Under the pieces are notes generated by a model, which saw only the letters and a list, made by a program, of their open reading frames with translations, did not search any database and was not told the DNA's origin. Of a stretch of 64,000 bases of DNA, positions 57,377-64,000 are shown piece after piece. Position 1 is the first letter of the stretch; the number at the start of each line of letters is the position of its first letter. Origin of the DNA: Rosa chinensis (taxonomy: Eukaryota > Streptophyta > Magnoliopsida > Rosales > Rosaceae); contig NC_037094.1 in NCBI RefSeq assembly GCF_002994745.2, positions 26,017,001 through 26,081,000 of the forward strand, written 5' to 3'. A program made the position numbers and the translations under genes.

Positions 57377-58582
57377 GGCAAAATAGTCAAATTACCCTTG
57401 ATTTATCCCATGATTGTCGATTTATCCCCTGATATTTTAATTTTGATTATTTACACCCCCACATTTTCAATGGTTGCCGATTTACCCCTTAACTTTAATT
57501 TTTGAACTTTTCATCTATTTTCTCCATTAGCTTGGTTAGCATGTGAGGAGTATTTTCGTCTTTCCAATTGTCCAATGAAAAAAAAAAATAATCAAACCAA
57601 CAATCAATGTCAGATTTTAGGAGAAAGGGATCTGGAGAGAGACATGTCACCGATCGATGAACCCAATAATGAAAGGGCGCAGTCAATACATGAGCATTCT
57701 GGCTTCTGGATCTGGCGAGAGAGACCATGTCAGAGAGAGAGATTTGCCCAGACCAAAAGTACAAGGATATGAGTACAGAAGACCTAATGGCAGTGGTCCA
57801 TTTTTACTGATTTTTTAATCCTCTCTGCTCTCTTCTCTTCTCGACGTTTAAGCTCTCTTCGATGTGGGACTTCTTCACTTGTTGGAGCCAATGAATTTGG
57901 CAAAGCCAGCATTATGTATATGGGTGTGATCTTTGCTTAGTTGTTTAATTAAGTTAAAATCTGGAAAAGGATTGGAACAATAATCCATTTAATAGACCAG
58001 GTGTCGTTTGCTCATATCTCTGACTCCATAATTAGTCTCAACCATTCTTGTGGTTGAGTAGAAATCGAATTAGATCTTACCCGCTACTTTCACTTGGTTG
58101 CAGGCGAACAATGGTTTGAGAAATTGTGTTTTCGTTCTAATATGCATCATATTTCCATCGCACTTGAAGGCTTGTGGGCTTTCTGGGTTCATTTCTCTCG
58201 TCAATGGAGGATAATATTTACTGTCCAACAGAATTTAGGCACATATTAACTCAAGGTAAGAGACCAATAAAGCACTCACATATTAACGAAGGATTGTTAA
58301 TTGGTGACAGATTTCGTCTCTCCCCATATCCCTCTCTCCTAAAATCTGACTTTGATTGTTAGTTTGTTTAATTTTTTTTTCGACAGACAATTGAAAAGAC
58401 GAAAATGTTCCTCACATGCTAACTAAGTTAATGGAGAAATTGGATGAAATGTCTAAAAGTTAACGGTAGGGGCCAAATCGACAACAATTAATAAAGTGAG
58501 GGTGTAAACAATCAAAATTAAAATATCAGGGGATAAATCGACAATTATGGTATAAGTCAGGGGGTAATTTGGCTATTTTGCC
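57377..58582. mobile_element. Non-autonomous Mutator-type element (1206 bp) with long inverted repeats
   Basis: Ends read GGCAAAATAG inward on both sides. The arms continue as inverted repeats for about 270 bp (shared GTCGATTTATCCCCTGATAT, TTAGCATGTGAGGA, CAGATTTTAGGAGA). The 9-bp target duplication TTAATATTT is exact (57368-57376 and 58583-58591). Long arms plus a 9-bp duplication identify a MULE. The centre (about 57775-58085) is a dispersed repeat also found at 18900-19265. No transposase. Confidence 0.88.
57775..58085 (-). repeat. Dispersed repeat, copy 2, inside the MULE
   Basis: Inverse of 18900-19265: GACCTAATGGCAGTGGTCCA, TCTCTTCGATGTGGGACTTC, CATAATTAGTCTCAACCATT and TAGATCTTACCC. 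It lacks the large microsatellite of copy 1. Confidence 0.7.
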
Positions 58583-58717
58583 TTAATATTTTGGTACCCC
58601 GACCACTAACATCGTTAAAATTCAATGCCATTTCCATCACTTTAGTGAATTTATGATTTTTTTACATTTACTTTAACAATTTTTTTTTCAAAATTATCTA
58701 ATATTAGTAGTTTATCA

Positions 58718-59757
58718 TAGGGCTGGGCGTCTGAACCCGAGAACCCGACCCGAACCGATCAAAAAAACCTGATTCGGTTCGGTTTTGTGTTGGAAAATAC
58801 CGGTTCGGTGCAAAGCTCGACCCGAATTACAATTTATCGGGTCGGTGTCGGGCTTGATATTTTTTGGGACCGAAAGACCGATACGAACCGAATCATCCTT
58901 CTGCTCTGCTCTTTCTTCATTCCCCTTCTTCCTCTGCTCTCTCTTCTGCTATCCTAGGTTGGATCACCTGCAAAAACTCTTTAAGCTTAGGATTAGCAAT
59001 CTCATCCTCACTCCTTTTCTCTCCCACGCCGCCCCGACTTTTCCTGATGGCCTCCTGAGCTTGAGATTGAAGTATATCGAAGTAGAGAGGAGTAGATCAA
59101 AGTGGATTGATGAAGAATGAACTGGAAGAAAGAGGAGAGTATTTGCAGTTGATGAAAGACGAGGAAGAGGAAAGGAGAAGAACTGCATAATGGGAATTGC
59201 TGCAGCTACCAAGGAGAAGAAAAGAATGGAGTCAAGGACCGGGTGGAAGGGAGGAGAAGAAAAGAAAAGATGTCTCCACTTTCTTTGTCTCCACCACCAA
59301 GAAAAGCTGCCTCCCAAGTATTAAAGAAATGAAAAGTTGCTGCAGCTACCAAGGAGAAGAAAAGAAAGGACCGGGTGGAAGGGAGGAGAAGAAAAGAAGA
59401 AAAGAAAAGAAAAGAAAAGTTGTCTCCACCCCCAAGAAAATTAAGCTGCCTAGGATGAATAAATATAAACTTTGCACACAAGGTGTAGAGAGTTTCACGT
59501 GCTTCAGTGGTTGGGGAGCAAGGCTTTTGTATTGGAAGTTGGAGGTTCGAACCTCGCCCCTCTTTCCGATTTTGTGTATATTTTGCATATTATTGGACTT
59601 GCAGGCAAAGTTGGGAATTTGGGCCTGAAGACCGAACCGGCCCGTTTGGAGTCGGTTTCTATCAGTTTTTATTTTCGAAAAAGCCCGAACCGATTATTTC
59701 GGACTCAGTCTCAGTTTTACCAAATTTCGGGCCCGGCCCGACCCGAGCCCAGGCTAC
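58718..59757. mobile_element. hAT-type non-autonomous element (about 1.04 kb)
   Basis: Ends are TAGGGCTGGGCGTC and, reverse complement, GTAGCCTGGGCTCGGG. TTTATCA lies on both sides (58711-58717 and 59758-59764), 7 bp exact and compatible with an 8-bp TSD with one change. Both subterminal regions are rich in CCGAACCG / CGGTTCGG motifs. The interior has a duplicated GGAGAAGAAAAGAAAG block (about 59212 and 59350) and a tRNA-like stretch. No transposase. Confidence 0.65.
59500..59560 (+). other. tRNA-like sequence (possible SINE head or tRNA relic)
   Basis: GCTTCAGTGGTTGG (59501-59514) resembles an RNA polymerase III A box, and GGTTCGAACCT (59544-59554) is a good B box at a tRNA-like distance. 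A complete cloverleaf is not evident, so I do not call a functional tRNA gene. Confidence 0.45.
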
Positions 59758-59764
59758 TTTATCA

Positions 59765-60383
59765 AGGACAAAACCCTCTCCCTTTGAGACAAGGACAAAA
59801 CCCAATCACGTATAAAGAAGAGGGCAGAAACAATTGAAGAAACACTTCGCCGTCTTCAACATCGATCGATTTGGACAAAGAGACCATCAATTTGGTGAGC
59901 AATCTCTTTCTCTTTATATTGAGATTGTCCTCTCTTTCTTTATCCATAATTCTACTTTTTATGCTTTTAAATTCGTACTACTCTCTAGTCTAAGAATTTT
60001 CTTCTGGGTAATTAGTGGATTCATACACGGACGTTGCTTTCTTCTTTCTTTTTTTTATTAAAAAAGAGAGAATCAGAAAGAGGATAGATATTGAGAAACC
60101 TATGGAGCGATAGATATCGAGAGTTATGTTTTTTTCCTTCTTGTTTTTATTTTTATTTTTAATTAGTATGGGTTTAATTATTTGCTTCTTAAACCCTTTT
60201 CTTCACGTCCTGCTTGAATTATAAGGCAGAGTATATATGATTTCGGGTTCGATTCATGGCCATTGGCTATATCTCCTTCTATCTTGATTACTTGCCTTAG
60301 TTGGTTTTTTCTTCTTATTATTAGTAGCTTTTGTAGTTTTGTTCTTGTGCAAAGTAGTTGGCTTTTGGGAAGGTTGGCGTGCA
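59765..60383 (+). promoter_or_regulatory. Promoter and leader (with probable intron) of the serpin gene
   Basis: CGTATAAAGAAG near 59809 is a likely TATA box. A leader exon probably ends at ATTTG/GTGAGC (about 59895), and the intron would end shortly before the ATG at 60384. Confidence 0.45.
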
Positions 60384-61964
60384 ATGGATAACAAAGATGA
60401 TGATCACCCTGCAAGACAATATGAGCAATCTCTCTATACTCCAAGTATTCCACAGTATACTCCTTCTCCAATCTACATTCCACAACCATATCGCCCTGCA
60501 CAACAATATGAACATCCTCGATATTCTCCTTGCTCTCCGTCTTACATTCCACAACCATGTCACCCGACACAACAATATGAACATCCTCGATATTCTCCTA
60601 GCTCTCCATCCAACATTCCACAACCATATCACCCTACACGACAATATGAACACCCTCGGTATTCTCCTTTCCCTCCATCGTACTCTCCGTGTTCTCCTTC
60701 CTCTCCACCATACTTTTCACAGCGATATCACCCTACAATACAATTTGAACTCCCTAGGTATTCTCCTGGTAGAGATCCTTCCCCTGGCGGGGGTCATTTG
60801 ACCAGTAGTTATCCACTGTCTTCCTTCAAACCATCTAGGGAACTCCGAGAATCCATTAAAAACCAAACCGATGTTGCACTGGAAATCACAAAGCAACTGC
60901 TTCTAACTTTAGGCAAGGACAAGAACATGGTGTACTCCCCATTGTCCATCCACATTGGTCTTGGCATGATATTGACAGGGACAAAGGGTCATATCCAGGA
61001 CCGGTTTCTCTCTTTCCTCAAGTCCAAGTCCATCAATGAGCTCAATGATCTCTCCTCCAATGTCTACCCACTGGTCTTTGCCGACGGATACTCAAAGGGC
61101 GGGCCTCGCTTTTCAGTCGCCAATGGTGTTTGGGTTGAAAAGTCTATCCATGTCAAGCCTCGTTTCAAAGAGGTACTGGACACTGCTTACAAGGCAGCAA
61201 TGAATCAAGTCGATTTTCGAAGAAGGGCAGAGGAAGTGCGATGTGAAGTGAATTCATGGGTAGACAAGGAGACCAATGGCAGCGAAACAAAGCTCATCCT
61301 TGCGAATGCCTTATACTTCAAAGGAGCTTGGAATGAGAAGTTCTATGAATCAATGACAAAAGAGTTTGATTTCCATCTACAGAGTGGGAGCTCAGTTAAG
61401 GCACCCTTCATGACCAGTTCGAAGTACCAGTTTGTAAGTGTCTTTGACAGTTTCAAAGTCTTAAAGCTTCCCTACGAGCAAGGTAAAGATTATGGTCGTC
61501 GTTTCTCCATGTGCTTGTTTCTTCCAAATGCAACTGATGGACTACAAGCTTTGGTTGAGAGGGTTTGTTCCGAGCCTATAGATCGATATATTCCCCACAA
61601 AAATGTTCCACTTCGTAGATTTTTAATCCCAAAGTTTAAGATATCTGTTGGGTTTGATCCTATGGATGTTCTGAAACCGTTAGGATTCTCTCTTGAAGAG
61701 GGAGATTTGACAGAGATGGTGGAGGGTGCGATTTCTCTCTCCATGTTCCAGAAATCTTTCATTGAAGTTAATGAAGAAGGCACCGAGGCTGCTGCTGTTT
61801 ATATTGCCTGCGGTCCTGCTTATTCATCGGGTGAACCACCCAAACCTCCTCCGATAGATTTTGTGGCAGATCACCCATTCCTTTATCTGATTAGAGAAGA
61901 GGTGACTGGAACGGTCATGTTCATTGGGCACGTCCTAAACCCCATTGAAGAAAAATTCACCTAA
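60384..61964 (+). CDS. Serpin with Pro/Tyr-rich repeat N-terminal extension (526 aa)
   Basis: Serpins trap proteases through a reactive-centre loop; plant members are mostly cytosolic inhibitors of cysteine and serine proteases. The start at 60384 (MDNKDDDHPARQYEQ) matches the MENKEE start of the neighbouring pseudogene. Residues 11-128 are about four degenerate units of some 23 residues (QYEHPRYSPxSPSxIPQP then xHPT). The serpin domain runs from about 151 to 526: SIKNQTDVALEITKQLLLTL, MVYSPLSIHIGLGMIL, FSVANGVWVEKSIHV, LILANALYFKGAW, hinge NEEGTEAAA (463-471), DFVADHPFLYLIREE and FIGHVLNP. Compared with the pseudogene, about 12 residues are missing before LILANALYF (around 297-300). The reactive loop (VYIACGPAYSSGEPPKPPP) lacks the usual Leu-Arg centre and is Pro-rich. 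The frame is fully open. Inhibitory function is uncertain. Confidence 0.9.
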   Translation: MDNKDDDHPARQYEQSLYTPSIPQYTPSPIYIPQPYRPAQQYEHPRYSPCSPSYIPQPCHPTQQYEHPRYSPSSPSNIPQPYHPTRQYEHPRYSPFPPSYSPCSPSSPPYFSQRYHPTIQFELPRYSPGRDPSPGGGHLTSSYPLSSFKPSRELRESIKNQTDVALEITKQLLLTLGKDKNMVYSPLSIHIGLGMILTGTKGHIQDRFLSFLKSKSINELNDLSSNVYPLVFADGYSKGGPRFSVANGVWVEKSIHVKPRFKEVLDTAYKAAMNQVDFRRRAEEVRCEVNSWVDKETNGSETKLILANALYFKGAWNEKFYESMTKEFDFHLQSGSSVKAPFMTSSKYQFVSVFDSFKVLKLPYEQGKDYGRRFSMCLFLPNATDGLQALVERVCSEPIDRYIPHKNVPLRRFLIPKFKISVGFDPMDVLKPLGFSLEEGDLTEMVEGAISLSMFQKSFIEVNEEGTEAAAVYIACGPAYSSGEPPKPPPIDFVADHPFLYLIREEVTGTVMFIGHVLNPIEEKFT

Positions 61965-62552
61965 TTAAGCTAGCTAGTTTTTGCTATAAATTCAGTTAGA
62001 CATTTGAGTCTGCTAGGCCTATTCCCGGTTTTTTTCTTTTGGACAATCATTCTCAGTTTACTTAATATCATGATACGATTGCAGGCTTTGTAGTTTTTCT
62101 TAACAACTGAGGCCGACACTCATGCTGAGCAAATTTCCATGACTGAGCAAAGAAGAGTAAATCATTAACTGTACTATTGGCTTATTGCCACTCTGAAACC
62201 TCATGTTGCTGTGCATTTTGAGTTCATGAAATCAGCCCTAGCAGATGCTAATGCTGAGAGCATTGTAAAATCAAAATCCTTTCAAAGCTAAGCTAAAAAT
62301 AAAGCTAAAAAGAGTTCAGACATTTGTGTCTAAACTCTCTCTTATTTATATTTATTAGGCATTGTAGCTTTTGCTTATACCTTTCAGAAATGTTTACATC
62401 CTTGACATAAACGTTTACACCAAAAACGAAGGATGTAAACGTTTACACCAAGAACGTTTATATATATACAAAAAGAGTTCGAGATAAACTTTATGATTGA
62501 TTCTACTTTTGAACGTTTCCATCATTTGAGTTAAACTATATATTATATGTAC
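61965..62552. other. 3' flank of the serpin gene; palindromic repeat
   Basis: No gene. At about 62395-62460 AAACGTTTACACCAA occurs twice, each overlapping the palindrome GTAAACGTTTAC or a near copy. Confidence 0.5.
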
Positions 62553-62603
62553 ACAAATAAAAGAGCTTTTTTTTTTTTTTTTGGCATTATACAAATAAAA
62601 GAG
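62553..62603. mobile_element. Micro-insertion with 13-bp target duplication
   Basis: ACAAATAAAAGAG at 62553-62565 and 62591-62603 flanks 25 bp consisting of C, a long T-run and GGCATTAT. Confidence 0.75.
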
Positions 62604-63672
62604 TTTGGATAAGCTGTCGCATACAGGTCCATACTGACAGTTTGTGGTTCATTGGTGCTTTGGTAGGCGTTGAGATATGCATATTTTGAATTATGTAACA
62701 TGCATGGACATTATGTTACGATAACCCCCTGTAAGCCAAGAAATCTGGCTGGTTATTTCGTCTGTGTCGGTTTGATTCCTCATTTTTAAGCCTCCTCCCT
62801 TTCACATCACTCCCTCTCTCACTGTTGGCCTCATGGCCTGTTGCCTTATCTCCCCACCGCTTTAGCTTTCATATATATCCTCATCTTGATCCTCACACTA
62901 GCTCATTTTTATTCGTTTGATCACACCCAAGAAGGCTCAAATCTGCACTTTGCAATTTCCGAGTGCTTGTATTTTCCTCATTATACATACTCGAACAATA
63001 TTTTTCTGGTACTTGGATTTGTACTGAAGTGCTGGAGAAGAGGATACATGTCCGGATTGAAAGTAAGTGATTCAATTTATATTCTTTTGACAGCTCTGCT
63101 CCTCACAAATCTTTTGTTATTTCAAAATCCCAATGTCCCTGATGAAATATCAGGGCAAGAACCAAAGAATGCTTCAGCAATAGTAGTTTAGTACTCTACT
63201 GTTACTTAGAAGGAAAGTGCTTTGAAGTCCTTGGACCATAAAATCAGGAAAAGAAACATGAAAAGAGAAGCTTGCGATTTCGTAATAGTATCTCTTAGGA
63301 ACAGTGATTTAGTCTTATAATACAGCCAAAAAAGAAAGATTAGCAATTGCTTAAAATACTACTTAGTAATAAGCTCCTAAGAATTTTCTGTCAAAATGAG
63401 ACCTCATGATATAATGCCGGTTACTTTTGGTTCTTATATTTGTTTGGAAGCATAAATAACCAGCCAAGCATCTTTAGTTCTTGTTTCATGAAATAAACAA
63501 GGCAATACATTGCAGGCCACATGCAGACAAGCTTTCCCCAATTAATTAAGAAGATCCGGTTCCTGCCGGCCGAAATGGTTCATATCTATAAACCATCACA
63601 CTACATGGGTAGTAATCATTCCAAATTTGTAGAAGGCAATACCAAAAATAATTTCAGCTCATAGTGCAGAGA
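62604..63672 (+). promoter_or_regulatory. Upstream region of the dioxygenase gene
   Basis: No convincing gene. The open frame at 62841-63191 is hydrophobic at the start but shows no family features. Confidence 0.35.
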
Positions 63673-63930
63673 ATGGAGACTGAGCTACTCATTAGAAAAG
63701 ACCTGGGTGGTTCTCTCCCAGTTGAGAATGTTCAAGCCCTGGCTTCAAACAACTTGAAGGACATCCCGCGTCGATATCTCAGGCCTGAAGCTGAGATTGA
63801 ACAAATTTCCATTGAGGACTCGCTTCAAATTCCAGTGGTTGATATGGACAAGTTAATGGGGAATCCATTGTTCCATGATGATGAATTGGCAAAACTTCAT
63901 TTGGCTTGTAAGGAATGGGGCTTCTTTCAG
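63673..63930 (+). CDS. 2-oxoglutarate/Fe(II)-dependent dioxygenase, first exon (partial, SRG1-like)
   Basis: These enzymes oxidise specialised metabolites or hormones using Fe(II), O2 and 2-oxoglutarate. The ATG at 63673 opens METELLIRKDLGGSLPVENV, followed by ALASNNLKDIPRRYLRPEAE, SLQIPVVDMDKLM and LHLACKEWGFFQ. This is the N-terminal DIOX_N region with the P-x-R-Y/F-x-R-P and IPVVDM motifs of the SRG1/norcoclaurine synthase-like group. Exon 1 (86 codons) ends at TTTCAG with donor GTACCA (63931). The catalytic HxD...H part lies beyond the window, so activity cannot be judged. Confidence 0.88.
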
Positions 63931-64000
63931 GTACCAAAGTTGCTTCCTTCAACCTGAAAGTAAACATAGTTGTAGATTAGAAAGATTTATGACTTTCAGT

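Noticed and set aside
57127..57432. 101-codon plus-strand frame
   Set aside because: Runs into the left arm of the MULE, so it is chance coding across an element border.
58785..59628. Overlapping frames on both strands (up to 143 codons)
   Set aside because: Inside the hAT-type element, made of purine-rich repeats; no protein features.
62841..63191. 116-codon frame with hydrophobic start
   Set aside because: Could suggest a secreted peptide, but the rest has no cleavage or conserved motif and composition resembles spacer; not supported.

Overview
The window is nuclear DNA of a flowering plant, almost certainly a eudicot. It has intron-rich genes with GT-AG splicing, AT-rich spacers, many microsatellites and dense layers of plant transposons. 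The proteins (TOM2A-type tetraspanin, type I inositol polyphosphate 5-phosphatase, class III peroxidase, serpins, SIAMESE-related-like protein) look like those of woody or herbaceous rosids. A Rosaceae origin is my impression only and was not tested.

Layout, left to right. 1-3739 is one end of a CACTA transposon carrying decayed, intron-containing pieces of two unrelated genes, an extra-large G-alpha (XLG) and a MAP65. 5.7-7.0 kb is a truncated LINE split by a Harbinger-type MITE. 9.77-11.04 kb is a retroposon with a 17-bp target duplication. 12.7-16.9 kb is an intact six-exon TOM2A-like tetraspanin. 20.1-26.6 kb is a Mutator-like element with long inverted repeats carrying the 5' part of an auxin response factor gene; a CACTA element and a Tourist-type MITE sit nested inside it. 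28.4-31.5 kb is a diverged 1-kb tandem repeat split by a hAT element that carries a PRE/ILI-type bHLH fragment. 33.4-38.6 kb is an intact ten-exon inositol polyphosphate 5-phosphatase.

37.46-51.6 kb is a diverged tandem duplication. Unit A contains the real 3' end of the phosphatase gene. Unit B contains a broken copy of that 3' end and a complete Ty3-type LTR retrotransposon with its TSD. Each unit also holds a small minus-strand gene resembling SIAMESE-related CDK inhibitors; it is open in unit B and frameshifted in unit A. 52.5-53.9 kb is a peroxidase-20-like gene. 55.4-56.8 kb is a serpin pseudogene, and 60.4-62.0 kb is its open paralogue with a striking Pro/Tyr-rich repeat extension. Between the serpins lie a Mutator-type element with a 9-bp TSD and a hAT-type element. 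The window ends inside the first exon of a 2-oxoglutarate-dependent dioxygenase.

The host genes are independent and form no pathway or operon. Two patterns stand out. First, three DNA transposons of different superfamilies (CACTA, Mutator, hAT) each carry fragments of plant growth or signalling genes (XLG plus MAP65, ARF, PRE). Second, at least four tiny insertions consist of a poly-T run plus a few bases between 11-16-bp target duplications. One of these has its empty site preserved in the other duplication unit.
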